Part shown: piece by piece, positions 40,143 through 60,280 of the stretch
How positions within the stretch are numbered: position 1 is the stretch's first letter
How the letters are laid out: every line of letters begins with the position of its first letter
Origin: Brasenia schreberi
Lineage: Eukaryota > Streptophyta > Magnoliopsida > Nymphaeales > Cabombaceae
NCBI GenBank assembly: GCA_036023115.1
Contig: JAYKKT010000089.1
Coordinates: 6,519,501-6,583,500 of the forward strand
Direction: 5' to 3'
Length of the DNA stretch: 64,000 nt
Program-made: the position numbers and the translations under genes
Notes under the pieces: generated by a model
Told to the model about the DNA's origin: nothing
Seen by the model: only the letters and a program-made list of their open reading frames with translations
Databases searched by the model: none

Positions 40143-42811
40143 TCTTTCTGATATGAATGGGCACATTGAGAGCCTAACATGAATGGAAGTCCGACAAATT
40201 TATTTATCTATCTATATACAAGATATATTCATGAATCACAATCCTCTAGAGTCCATAATAAATCTTCAAGTGCTTGTAATTATTTATGTACGAGCACCAA
40301 GCAAAACGTGATTCTTCCTTTCCAAACAAAGGAATCAAGAAAGAGACAGTAAAAGAATAAAGAAAAAGGATTAACATGCAAAAGAATGATGTACTTCCTT
40401 TAAAAGTTCGAGGATTCGAAAGAAGCCATTGGAGTAGAGACGAAGATGACAAATTGCCATCTCATCGATGAGACTGGCGAGCGTCCTCTTGTGCGTTTGG
40501 TTAATTGGGGTCGGCAACCATGGAGATCTTTCTTTATCATGCTTTTTAAGCATTTAATATGATGATTAGTCTATTCTTATGTAGGGATCTTGGATTGGTT
40601 CATCGAGCTTGAACCAAAAGAAATATTCTCTTTCTCTCTCAACCATCGGCATACAACTGTACACCACCTTCAATTACTCCTCTGCCATTCAAAACCACTC
40701 TCTAGAAAACCACTATTGTCACCACCAACCCTCTTGTGCGTTTGGTTAAATCAACAAAGGTTTATTGACAAACTAATAAACATCTATTTGTTCTAGCATC
40801 AGGGCCAAACTAATAATATGTTATTCGATATAAGTGGCAAACCTACCTAGGCAACATGAAAGTGTTCGCATTATATAACGTATAAAAGTAAATAATATAT
40901 CGTACAAATAACGGTGGCAAAGCTTTCGTACCAAATATTTCCCATTTGCATATGCTTTGATGTGCTTCATTGCTAGATCCATCAATCCCCCAACTTCTAA
41001 TTACAAAACCAAAGTTAGAAATGAAGTTAGAAAAAAAATTTATTTGTCAATTCTCATAATTAACATATGTACACCAATGAATTTGATTATTAATTATATG
41101 AATTTGCTTATACTTTCAGTAAAACATGAACTTCTTGTCTAATTGGGTCAGCAGGACACATCTGTATGAACATAAAGATGAATATCATATCACAACCACC
41201 AATCCAAAGCAATACAGGTAAGCCTTATTCTTTCATTCTAAGGAATTGCTTATATACACCGCATAGCTTCGACTGCGGCAAAGTTCCATATACCATCCGG
41301 AAAGATACCTTTTTCTACTGGGGGTCCTTTTCGCCACCACCATCAATCTATCACTACCCAAAGAACACAATAGAGCAATTCGAAACTTTCCTCTTTAATA
41401 ATATTTATCATTCAGTTTCACGGTTACCTTTCTGTGTAGCAGAGAAAGTGATGCACCTTTTCACTTTAGCCAAGCTATGCACGACAACATCATCAAATTC
41501 TCCCGAGTGCTCTACTTAATAATTATATTGCAGAACCAAACACAGACTGACTTGTATGAACAAACCCCACGAGTTCCTCGCACTGCAATGAAGCAGGGAT
41601 ACTGTGACGCACATATATCATATGGGATAATCACTGACGGGACGATCTTCAACATGGCTTTGAACTTTGTCCATTTCAATACGTTTGCATTGTTTCTTGT
41701 TCACAGGTTTTGGGCGTCACGATCTCTCTGTTTTGTTGTCGTGTCGGTTGATTTTTGTGCATCAACGATACTCGGCTTAAGCTTAAATGCAAGTTAAGCG
41801 TAGAAAAATAAAGAAAAATCATCTACTGTCACTTTTTGCTGATGCGTGATATTGAGAGCTTCCTGTCACTGCAAAATGAACTAAACTTTAACATCAAACC
41901 AAACCTTTTTTGCTCCAGTTAGCTAGGCAAACAATATTTGGAGAAATATCCGTGGCGATTTTCAATCTTTTTTTGGAGCTTTTCGTTACAGAAATCAACC
42001 AGGATTACAGTTCATTTTGGTGCAAACGACGGGTCCACACAGTTATTAACAGAGTTTCCCCATTTCCCTTGTAAAAAGAACCAAGTTTAATTTGCAATCG
42101 TAGCATACGTAAACCTATATATAATTAACAGCAGTGGAGCAATTCCAATTGACCGATTAAAACATCTCGTTACTAAACGACATCAGCTTCATGCAGCTGA
42201 GTTAACTGATTTGACGTTAAATGCACAATTAAATCATTATTTTGCCATCTACAAGCCATTACAATAACAATCCTCAACAACTTGTGCAAATTATTAGAAA
42301 CACCTCCAACATTAATTTATATAAGGTCCATGCAGCGGCCTTTGATTGAATTATTATTTTGCTATCTAGAAAACCTTTATTATAACACTCCTATTCTAAC
42401 GTGATAAGGAGGAGACTTTCGGAGTAAACCTGTAAACTTAGTAAACTAACCCAATATAGTATATTTACAACTCAAATTTAATTAATTGGTAGAAAGTTCA
42501 GTTTGATCATATGACTGCCAAGAGGTGTGAATTTTCTTTTAAGAATTTGCAAATATTAGGTGATACGTGCATTTGTAATTCACCCATTCATTTTATCTGC
42601 TTTTTATTATCGCCAACTCTTTATTGCAGTTTTCAAGATCTACTTTCGTACCTTGTTAATTTCCTAATATAAATTACCATAAGAAATAGTGACTAAAAAG
42701 CTCATGGATAATTTGAAGTTGGCCGAGGGTCTCAATCGGGACCCGTCATTGTCCTAACTCTTATGCCCAACTGTACATACTTATCACTTCCTTCACTTTT
42801 TCTATGCTCGA
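40143..42811. other. Intergenic, no gene recognised
   Basis: The largest frames (41,166-41,519, 117 codons; 41,477-41,797, 106 codons, both plus strand) overlap in different frames and show no domain, signal or splice support. They could be remnants of something unrecognised. Confidence 0.5.
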
Positions 42812-42819
42812 TATATACA
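42812..42819 (+). promoter_or_regulatory. TATA box of peroxidase 4
   Basis: TATATACA, about 130 bp upstream of the ATG at 42,944, in an otherwise mixed sequence just ahead of the CT tract. Confidence 0.5.
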
Positions 42820-42861
42820 TAAGTTGCATGTGCTTTAGGTTCTAAGAGCCCACATAGTTGT

Positions 42862-42862
<1 letters not shown>

Positions 42863-42939
<77 letters not shown>
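42863..42939 (+). repeat. (CT)n tract in the peroxidase 4 leader
   Basis: About 38 CT units end 4 bp before the ATG, so they make up most of the predicted 5' untranslated region. CT-rich leaders are common in plant genes; this one is unusually long. Confidence 0.9.
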
Positions 42940-47869
<4,930 letters not shown>

Positions 47870-48430
47870 ACTTTACGTCAATCATTTAGGGCCGGTTCCT
47901 CTAGCTTCATGTGCAGCAACGCCTTCCACTCACTCCAAATCTTCACACAGAAAGCATCAAATCCTCCTTCCATGATCATAATAAACTGATTTCAATTGGC
48001 TCACATTAAACACTGGTTGAACCTTAAATTCTCTCGAGTAATTATAGCAAGTAAGCAACACGTCCAATCCATTTCAAACGGTTCGTAAAATGAGACTTGA
48101 AGGTTTGATGAATGCTCTTATATATTTGCTTTCATATATACTTAGGTATGTGCAGCCACACTTATTCACAGGAATGATGGTGAGGTCTCCCAATGGGAGG
48201 TCTTCACTTCTTCGAACATAGCGTGATATTCTTTCACTCAACGGTAGTGGGGCTGCAATCCCATGGCAACCTCGAATAGACTCTTATCGGTAACCAAACT
48301 CTGAAGAATATTATACGAGAATTGGATTCCTTTCAAGGAGGTTGAGCCAACTCTTTTAGCTAGCCGAAACATAGTGCATACCATGTATGTCATTGAGTGG
48401 CTCCCACTGACCAACACTCGCATTGGATGC
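47870..48430 (-). mobile_element. Ty3/gypsy polyprotein relic (integrase end)
   Basis: On the minus strand FSYNILQSLVTDKSLFEVAMG (about 48,320-48,250) matches the integrase region where active elements read YN..(R)S..T..SPFE. Further on, REFKVQPVFNVSQLK (about 48,040-47,995) matches the conserved PVFHVSQLK near the integrase C-terminus, followed by an EDLE remnant. Stops and frameshifts separate the blocks. The LTRs were not located. Confidence 0.7.
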
Positions 48431-48439
48431 TAATAAACC

Positions 48440-48640
48440 CTTCAATGAAAATGCATGTATGCATGCATTTTGGTAAAAAATTGCATGCATACATATGGTG
48501 AACACATTCAAGCAAACACATATGGTGAACATATTCAAGCAAACACATAAAAAATTGCATGCATACATATGAATTGGATGCAAGATCCTTTTTTTTACCA
48601 AAATGCATGCATATGGTGAACACATTCAAGCAAACCCCAA
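48440..48640. repeat. Local repeats of atatggtgaacacattcaag type
   Basis: The word 'atatggtgaacacattcaag' followed by caaac recurs at about 48,494, 48,520 and 48,613. It is mixed with repeated and inverted 'ttgcatgcatacatatg'-like words. Confidence 0.75.
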
Positions 48641-49128
48641 GTTTTTTTATTAATCAGTGATCAAATACAATACCTTAAACAGGAATTTCATGCGATACCA
48701 CAACGGTGTTACTTACAGCCTAGTTCTCACTACTCTCTAAGAGTGAAGATTAAAAAGACGACCAACAAGGGAATCTCAGACTCCCACCTTGCTCTCGCCT
48801 ATCTCTCTCACTCTCGTCTATCAAAATCACACACAATCCACAAGAACTGAACCCTAACTCAAGCTACCCGATCTCCTTTTATGGACCAAAGAAACCAGTT
48901 AGGTCCTACTCAATGGGAGGGACGGGAATCATGCTTCCACTACTAGACTCAATCCTACACTAGAACCAAAACACCTAAACAGACCTAACAAGGCTGGACC
49001 CTACAATGATCAGCACCCAACCCACTCTATTTTACGACACACCATGGCTTTCGAAGGTGATGCATTATGATGCTGAAGAATCCACATGTTCTAAACATTA
49101 AGCTTAACCTTCTTTGTCTTAGCACTAC
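48641..49128. other. Intergenic, 3' flank of peroxidase 5
   Basis: No gene. CT-rich stretches near 48,780-48,830; possibly the remaining edge of the gypsy relic. Confidence 0.4.
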
Positions 49129-50619
<1,491 letters not shown>

Positions 50620-50650
50620 GGCTGCGTTCAGCCGCGAATGCGTAAACTAC

Positions 50651-50659
50651 ATATAAAGT
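50651..50659 (-). promoter_or_regulatory. TATA box of peroxidase 5
   Basis: ACTTTATAT on the minus strand, about 35 bp upstream of the ATG at 50,619. This implies a very short leader if it is the true TATA box. Confidence 0.4.
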
Positions 50660-50950
50660 TCTTTTAACCTAGGACCTTAATTGGTGGACAATGAATCTTC
50701 TAATAAGGAAATAAAATTATCTTGGGCCTTGATTACGGGGAACCGATGGAAAAAATAACCGAAGATATTTACAGCGAAAGCTAGCGTGGTTCCTTATTTT
50801 GGCAAGCAACAAATGCAAATCTTACAACCTAATCGCTACCTCGGGCATTTAAAGATCCTTCTTCACCAATGAGGATTGTTGTTGCGTCCCCCTTAGCTCA
50901 GAAGGAGTGACCCTTATCTATGATATATTTGTCGAGTTCTTCCATAAATA
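50660..50950. other. Peroxidase 5 upstream region
   Basis: No feature recognised up to the copia 2 left end. Confidence 0.4.
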
Positions 50951-51320
50951 TGTTACAGGTGTTACACTAGTCATTATCGACAATTCACCCCGGTAACAAT
51001 TGTCATCCGTATCATTACTGGGGTAAGAGTTACATATGAGACCTATAATCGTTGGACAATTACCAAATTTTTCAGTAACAATTCGGATTTAGCTGGTCTA
51101 AATGAGGAAAACCCATCATAAAAAGCCTGGAGACATCTGCTTTATAAAGAAAAATACAATGATATACAAAATATTATCGCTATGAAAAAACCTCAAATGC
51201 CATCCAAACTTCATTTCTGCTCCAAATTTTCTGGAGGCTTGGACTTGAGTGAAGGACGTTGGGTTTTAAGGCAACCGAAAAACAAGAACTCAGTCGGAGG
51301 TTCTCGATTTTGATCCTACA
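50951..51320 (+). repeat. Copia 2 5' LTR
   Basis: Aligns end to end with 54,833-55,250, sharing 'tgttacaggtgttaca', 'gaatttagctg.tctgaatg', 'cttcatttc.g' and 'aacaagaactcaatca'-like words. It is shorter than the 3' LTR by about 50 bp. Confidence 0.85.
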
Positions 51321-51404
51321 AAAAAACAGAGGGTAAGCAGTCGTTCTCTCTAAGAACAGAAAGAGAAAAAGAAAAAAAGAAAGGGAAAAAGAGGAAAGAG
51401 GAAG

Positions 51405-51660
51405 CAGAAACGAGAGAGAACGCGACAGAAATACCGTGACAGGCTAGAACGCGACAGAAAAACCGCGATATACTAGAACGCGACAAAAACAGCGTGACAG
51501 GCCACAATGCAGCAGAAAAACTGTGATAAACTAAAAAGCGGGCTAGAACCGCTACAAGCCAGAAAGCAAGTCAGAACCGTCGCAGGCCAGAAAGCGACAG
51601 AGAACTACCGGAAGGACAAAAAGCAACAAAGAACCACCATAGGCTAGAAAGAGGTAAAGA
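51405..51660 (+). repeat. Decayed minisatellite in the copia 2 leader
   Basis: About eight to ten degenerate copies of a 24-30 bp unit with core 'agaa(c/a)gcgacagaaa.accg'. Gaps and substitutions increase towards the right end. Confidence 0.75.
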
Positions 51661-52599
51661 ACCATGGCAGATAAGAAAACTGCTATCCGCCGACCGCCTC
51701 AAAGGGCCACAGAGTGGAGCAAAGCTCTGTCAAAATCTACTTCTCTCTCGAAAGCATCTCTCTCCCTCTTCGTCGCTGGCTACAGCCAAGAAATGGAACA
51801 CTGTCGGCCGGCAATGGTCGCCAGAACTCCCCTCTCTCCCTCTCTCTCTCTCCAAAGTCTGAAATAGACTCTCTGTTTCTCTCTTCATTTAAATGAATTT
51901 AAAACTGCTAGGCGATTTTCAGAAAATCGCGAGCCTAAACAAGCAACTTTTCAAAACCAACCCTGGTTTTGGAAAACCATCGACAAACTGAAAAGTTCGT
52001 TCTGCCAATGCCAGATTTTGAAAATTATGAAACTGCCCCCTAAACAAAAAGATTGTTCTGCCCTTCTTGAGTAAAAAGTCTTTTTTACCCTTCAGCAGTT
52101 TGTGAAAATTACAAAATGTTGGGTTGTTAGTTTACATTATTACCCTTCTTAGTTTACATTATTTCATTTTTGTCATTGTATTAAAAAGACAGGTTTATCC
52201 TTATACTTTTCAAATAAAATTATAGTTTTAACCCCAATTAGTCACGAATTTTACAAAAATACTAAAAAATAATTTTACAAGTCTATCCTTAGGCTTTTCA
52301 GAAAATTTCAAAAGTAGTTAGAGTTAAAATTACCTTTCTACCCCTAGTATGCTAAAGGCATAAATTTTTGGGCAAATTACAAATTTGTCCCAAGTAGTTT
52401 ATAAAATGTTTTTAGTTTGTTTTTATGATATTATGCATCATTCTAACATGATTATTTCTATTTGTGTTTGTTGTTTTATGTTTATTTCCTTTTAGATCAT
52501 CTAATTGTTATAATTGACAAACACATAAAAATGAGTTTCAGAAAATATGTTAGAATATGTTTATAAATTCAGACCATTCAGTTTCTCAAAATAGAAGCG

Positions 52600-53010
52600 A
52601 GAAACTAAATGGTCCAAACTTCCAAACATGGAAGAGAATAATCACACTTGTTCTAACACTTAAGGGTGTTGAGTATGTACTAAAAGAAACCATGTGTCTA
52701 CCACCACTAGGTGCAACTGAGTAACAGATAGAAATGTATAAAATATTTTTAAAGGATGACACTATAGCAAGGACAATCATGTTGACCTATATAGAGAATG
52801 ACTTAATTAGGGTATTCAAAAAATACGAGACCGTCAAAGAGTTGTTTGACTCAATAACAATTACGTATGACACAACTGTCAAATTATATATGCAGTTGCT
52901 ATTACAAAGTACAACTCCTTCAAAATGAAAGAAGAAGATAATGTAGTAAAACATATAAACCACATGTTAGTAATGGTAAGAGACTTAGTCATGGCAACCG
53001 AAACCTTAAG
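52600..53010 (+). pseudogene. Copia 2 gag remnant
   Basis: LNGPNFQTWKR and LTLKGVEYVL, then VFKKYETVKELFDSI and EEDNVVKHINHMLVM. This is the same UBN2-type gag as in copia 1, in two frames. Confidence 0.75.
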
Positions 53011-53104
53011 TGGACATAAAAGGTCGAGAGTCACTCTGTCCTACTTAAGAGATTATCACACTTATCTTGTAGAAGAAGTGTATAATTTGGTTGACTTAGA
53101 TGAA

Positions 53105-53880
53105 TTAATTGATAACTTGACTTATCAGCAAGCTATGAACTCATTAGAAGCATCAGACTAGGAGGAAGTCATGGATGAGAAAATTGAATCTATTGAGAAA
53201 ATCAAGTTTAGGAACTGACTGATTTGCCAAAAAGAAAGAAAAGTCGTAAGCTGTAAATGGATTTTGAAAAAGAAATACAAGGTCGATGATACATTCGATA
53301 AGTTTAAAGCAAGGTTGGTTGTAAAGAGTTTTTCGTAAAGAGAGGAGATAAATTATATTGAGACATATTTTCCAATTGCGAAATTTGCATTCATACGAAT
53401 AATACTACTAATATCTGCATACTATGATTTGGATTTACATCAGTTAGATGTAAAGACAATATTTTTAAACAAAGATTTATAAGAAATTATATACATGCAA
53501 CAACTCGAAGGATTTGTGGTTGAAGGCTAAGAAGATAAAGTATATAGGTTGAGAAAATCTCTATATGACCTTAAACAATCACATCGCCAATGGTATTTGA
53601 CTTTTCAAAATGTCATTATAGAACTTGAGTTTATGGTTAATAAACTTGATCACTGTGTATATGTTTGGAACAGTGGGAGCCACTTTGTCATCTTATTATT
53701 ATATGTAGATAACATATTGTTGACTAGAAATGATAACGAAATGATTGTCAAAACTAAGTCATGGTTGAACTCCAAGTTCGAAATAAAGGATATGGGGGAA
53801 GCATCCTATATCCTGAAAATAAAGATACCTCGAGATAGAGAATCTAAACTCTTATGCCTGAGTCAGGAGAGATATATTGA
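53105..53880 (+). pseudogene. Copia 2 reverse transcriptase remnant
   Basis: Recognisable blocks are TYQQAMNSLEAS, KWILKKKY, FKARLVVKSFS, LDLHQLDVKTIFLN, SLYDLKQSHRQWYL and the polymerase box LYVDNILL, where active elements have YVDD. Several stops are present. Confidence 0.82.
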
Positions 53881-54084
53881 CTATATCCTCAAGAAATTCA
53901 AAATGAATGCAAGTCTGCTCATACACTTGTTGCAAAAGGGGTCAAAATCAGTAAGGTTAATTATCCCGGTGAATGAGACGATAAATCTAATATTCCTTAT
54001 GCACAAATTATAGGTATCTTGATGTATGCTATATTGTATACAAGACCTGATATCAACTTTATTGTTGGTCTTATAAGTAGATAT

Positions 54085-54660
54085 CAAAGTAATCTTAGGT
54101 TGTAACATTGGGTAGCTGTGAAAAGGATTTTAAGATATATGAAAGGAATAAGAGACTTGAAACTGTGTTTTCAAGCAGATGAACTAAAAGTGGTATGATA
54201 CTCATAAGCTGACTTTGCTAGGAGCAAAGATGATAGCAAATTAACCTCGAGTCAAATATTCTTATTTGGAGGTGGTGTTGTTCCTTGGGTATGTAAGAAA
54301 TAGGGTTGTATATAATTGCATACACAAGAAACTGAGTATGTAGCTTATTGTATGGTTGCAATGAGTACTGTCTGGATAAGCCGCTTTATACGTGATTTGA
54401 AGTTAAAAATAAACAACAAACTAGGTTTTATTTACTGTGATAACAATGCAACAATTACTCTTATCAAGAGTAGAGCGGATTGCTCAAAAAGCAATCATAT
54501 AATGGTGAAACACCACTATGTTCATGATATGGATATGAGAAATGAAATATTCATCTCATACATACCAACAAATGATATGTTGGCAGATCCTTTGACTAAA
54601 GGTATAACAAAGGAACTTTTCTCAAAACATGTTACAAACATGGGTTTAAGGTATGTTTGA
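54085..54660 (+). pseudogene. Copia 2 RNase H remnant
   Basis: Contains HTQETEYVAYCMV, YCDNNATITLIKSRAD, SNHIMVKHHYVHDM and DMLADPLTKGITKELF, the end of a copia polyprotein, open from 54,316 to 54,660. Confidence 0.82.
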
Positions 54661-54832
54661 ATGTTGTGTAGGGAAATAACCACACAACAGGTAGGTTGTT
54701 ATATAGGGAAATAACAACATAAGAGGTATTGATTGCAGTAGCAATAATGAATTGACATTATTGGTAAACTCTGAAAAAGTGAGAGAAAAACCAGTATCTC
54801 AGTGCACTTGGCTCGAATGGCAAAGTGAGAGA

Positions 54833-55250
54833 TGTTACAGGTGTTACAGTAGCCATTCTCAGTAACTTGACCCAGTAACGGTTGGGCTGGCCATCCAGAC
54901 CGTTACCGAGGTAGGAGTTACAAATGAAGCCTGTAACTACCAGACCGTTACCGGATTTTTTGGTAATAGTCTGAATTTAGCTGCTCTGAATGAGGGAAAT
55001 CTAGCGTGAAAAACGAGGAGACATGGAACAGGTACTGCTCTATAAATAGAACAGTACGTATAAAGAAAAATATAATGATACACAAAATACTATCTCTTTG
55101 GAAAAGGCCGCTGTGAGGGAAACTCAAACGCCTTCCAAACTTCATTTCCGTTGCAGATTATCTGAAGGCTTGGACATCGTGTGAAAGACATTGATTTTTC
55201 CGGCAACCGGCAAACAAGAACTCAATCAGAGCTTCAATCATCATCCCTCA
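54833..55250 (+). repeat. Copia 2 3' LTR
   Basis: Partner of 50,951-51,320. TATAAATAG near 55,041 is a likely LTR TATA box. Confidence 0.85.
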
Positions 55251-55450
55251 AAATCATGCTTGTCGATTCATAATGTTCTTTGCTTAAAAAGATAATATTC
55301 AGAGTGTATATGAGAACGAGAAAATGTCATTGAAAGAGATGGTGTGCTTATTGTTGTAGGGCTATGTTGCAAGGATAAGGTATCGGTACCCCGTAGGACA
55401 CAGGGTATACAATTTTTTTAAAAGCTAAGGTACGGATACGTTATTATTAA

Positions 55451-55455
<5 letters not shown>

Positions 55456-55486
<31 letters not shown>
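55456..55486. repeat. (TA)n microsatellite
   Basis: TA run of about 31 bp. Confidence 0.9.
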
Positions 55487-55488
<2 letters not shown>

Positions 55489-56776
55489 TCAAATGCATAT
55501 CATGATTCAAAAATGTATTGAATATACACATGCGTGTGGTGATTAGGACCCAAAATATCAACAATCACCACCTATTAAAGGGAGAGGAAGAAGAAACATG
55601 TGATACGAAGGGGCATACCTTTTCTTCGCTATACAGAAACGAACGGATCTTCCCATAAAGTCCGTGAAAGAAGTTCAAGGGAGGAGAGTACGAGACGCCA
55701 AAAAAAAAAATGGGAGGAAAACTTACATTCGAGGGGAGAGAGAATTACCCGGATCCCTAAGCCCATCGTCAGAAGAGGTCACACGAAGGGAAACAACATC
55801 ACGGGACTTTTGGTTGGGTCCTTCCATTTCCCGAAAGCAGTCTCAAAGTCCTCATCTCTATGTCTGCTCCCTAACAAAGTCTCTCCGATCCCCCGAAGAG
55901 GGTTCTAGAGGCATGAATGCCCGGCAAAACACATCGAATGCGGCTAAACCAACGTCGTACGATAAGGTAAAGCCTCTCTCTCCCACCGCCGCTATGGTTT
56001 CCAATGGCTCTCTCGTCCCATGAAGTCAATCGGAAGGCGATGCTTCCTCAACCGATAGGAGAATGCATCTTCTCCTCCAAATAAGACGCTGAAGGAGAGT
56101 TACATAGTTACGCGAGTCCAAGAGGAAGAAGACGATAACCACAATGCAGCAAGAAGAAGAAGACGAACTCTGAGGTGTGAATCGAAATTACCTTCCGCTT
56201 GCAAAGAGTCGGACGAATCACAGAGTTACCAAGCCAGACAAAACTCTGACCCAGAAACAAGGAGACATATTCACGTACCGATATGCATACCCATATCGGT
56301 ACTTATCCGATACGAGTACGTCGACGAATTTGATGTACCCATCCAATGCAACATAGCTGCAGGGAGAGTTCACTGGACTCCTCGCTATGCGTCCACTCAA
56401 ATCATGAGTTCGATGAGCCTAACCTCAAGTTCTAAGAAGTTGAATGGGACATATGACAAACTTAATCCTGATCTTCTATTATTCCACGATTTGGTTTTTA
56501 AGGTTGTTCTTTTATCTCTTTCTCTCTCTTATATATATATATATCAGGTTTTAGTAGACATCTTCTATACGAAACTTTATTAGATGATTTGTACAACACA
56601 ATAATCCATGTCATCGTCATTCAAATGGTGAAAATGAGTTAAATAATGTCTAGTATGAGAAGTTGTCTAATAGCTTTCACTCTCTTTAATATATATAGAG
56701 AGAGATTGCAGCTCTCGCTCTCTCTTCCTCTAATATATATTATATAGATATAGATAGATAGATAGATAGTTGACAG

Positions 56777-57039
56777 TAGACATGATCAACTCGGATTTGA
56801 ATCAGCTCTGAGCCAGTTCCAGTAGATAAAATCTAAAACTTTAAAACCGTAACTAAAAACTGTATGGAATCAGCGATTCCGTGTCACCTTTTGTAGTTCT
56901 GGTTCAGGTTCAGTTCTCTTATAGGTAGGACAGGAACTCAACAATAGGGTTCCCGATTCCGGTTTCAGTTTCGGCTGATTCTACACGGAGTTCAGGATCA
57001 GTTCGACCTGTGGGGCTGGATCGGAAATGCTCAAGTCTA
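56777..57039. mobile_element. MITE-like element with imperfect inverted ends
   Basis: Starts TAGACATGATCA and ends TGCTCAAGTCTA (inverted: TAGACTTGAGCA), 10 of 12 matching. The interior is rich in ggttcngaacc words. It resembles the element at 61,154-61,415, and a hAT-type origin is inferred. Confidence 0.5.
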
Positions 57040-58732
57040 AGTAGGGCATGTAGTTTTCGTAATTAGTTTTAGGCTTTTAGCATTTCCTACAACCCCTTGC
57101 TTTCAAGCTACATAGTCCAAATTACAGAGATTATTTATATACATTTTTATTTGTTTTCAGCGAATAAATGAGAAGAATTTCAATATCGAAGAAACTTAGT
57201 GATAGGAGGCACATCTTTATGAAAATATAGGGCATAGATATCGCGATATTATGCTGCCTCAAGACTGGAAGTGTTAAATGAGCCAACTGAACCAAACATG
57301 GGCTGTTCGTGTTCGGCTCGTTCCTGAGCAAATCGGCTCGTGCTCATATGCTTGCGAAGATTTTGTTTCGAACCTTTTTGCAGCTGTTTGTTATTATACT
57401 ACGAGCCAAGTTTTCAACTCGCTTATACTTGTCTGAACTCATATTTCAGGTCGTTATAGCTTGTGTTCGTGTTCCTCGGGTTGCCTAGAGAAATATGTAC
57501 ACTACACCTATAAATGATCAATTATAAACTATTGGAAAACCAATTTCACAATGTTAACGAGCTTACAATGAGCCGAGAACAGCTTTTTGTTCAGCTCAGT
57601 TAAGGCCGTGAACCAAACACAGGAATGAGCTGAGAAGAAGCCAAATTGAGCCGATCTACAAGCAGCTCGGCTTTTTACTCTTTCAAAGAAAGCAACAACG
57701 GAAGATCGCATGTATAAAGCCATCTAGCATAGAAAGAAATAACAAAATTTATTTTTAAAATAAGTTGCAGAGTGACTGAAATATGCAGTCGTGAACGTGA
57801 ATTTGTTTAATGAAGAATTGGTGGAGGAAACCAACCACCCTATCTCTCAATTAATTTTTGGTCAAGGTGTCGTTGGGAAGCAGTAGATGATATAAAATTA
57901 TATGTTCTTTTTCAATGCCATTTATGCAGTTATGGAACAATCAATGCAACTCCATTCTTGTGGTTTAAGCAATCGCTAAACTCTCATTCTCGTTCTCACT
58001 AAAAAAAGAATAAAGTATAAAATATAATTTTAAGTTTTTTAATATGAACCCTATGATAGAAAAGTTAAACCGTCCAAATTATGAAAAAAAAACTATTATA
58101 AACGAATGTCTAACATCTCTCTTCTTTTATATATATATAAACTGATATACTTACTAACAAATCTAAACAAATCTCAATTATTCATGTTTTGATGATATGC
58201 ATAAGATGATATATATAAGAGACACTGCTACATATAATTACAACTGAAGATACATTTTTTGTAGATTCATTACGCAGGATCGTGTTTAAACCAAACGCAT
58301 GTAATCTGAACTGTAGGGACCATTCAAGCAAAACCGGAAGCAGAAATAGCAAGAACACATTTAAATATTTACAGATATACAAAACCGAAAAGAGAAAGAT
58401 GATTAATTTGCTTAAATTAATGGAATCGCAAAATTCGGCACTATTTGATGAATCAACAAACCAGTCAAGACACTTGAGGCAAACAAATTTGGACTAGATC
58501 TCACCCATTGTGGACGACTCATGCATGTTGAAAATCCATCCGGGCACAAAGCATGCATGCCCGTTCTTGACTGAGGATAGCCAATCCACACCAATTCCAG
58601 CCAACATGCTGAGAGCCATCTTTCATAAGCATGCTTAACTTCGAAAGTACTTCGACGACCCCCGTGTTCTTTGTGCCTTCACAAATTCAAGTTGTAGGAT
58701 TTACAGCTAGGCCTTCACCCAGAACTCAATTT

Positions 58733-60280
<1,548 letters not shown>

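Larger units (their letters stand above)
50951..55250 (+). mobile_element. Ty1/copia retrotransposon 2, internally deleted
   Basis: Two LTRs (50,951-51,320 and 54,833-55,250) begin TGTTACAGGTGTTACA and end ...CCTACA or ...CCCTCA. Flanking bases are aaata before and aaatc after, a possible 5-bp target-site duplication with one change. A purine-rich tract (aaagtgagaga) precedes the 3' LTR. The interior has a leader with a decayed minisatellite, a gag remnant, then a direct jump into reverse transcriptase and RNase H; protease and integrase are absent. Stops and frameshifts are numerous. It sits between peroxidases 5 and 6. Confidence 0.87.
55251..58732. other. Intergenic repeats between copia 2 and peroxidase 6
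   Basis: Contains a (TA)n run (55,456-55,486), an unrecognised pair of overlapping frames (55,600-56,023) with no domain, short TA/GATA runs near 56,530-56,770, a MITE-like element (56,777-57,039), and a region rich in agctcgg/ccgagct words (57,270-57,720). No gene was recognised. Confidence 0.55.

Noticed and set aside
41166..41797. 117- and 106-codon plus-strand frames
   Set aside because: They overlap in different frames, have no signal peptide, domain or splice pattern, and cannot be told from chance.
48440..48640. Spaced repeats resembling a CRISPR array
   Set aside because: The repeats are irregular, mutually overlapping and inverted, and the context is a plant nuclear genome.
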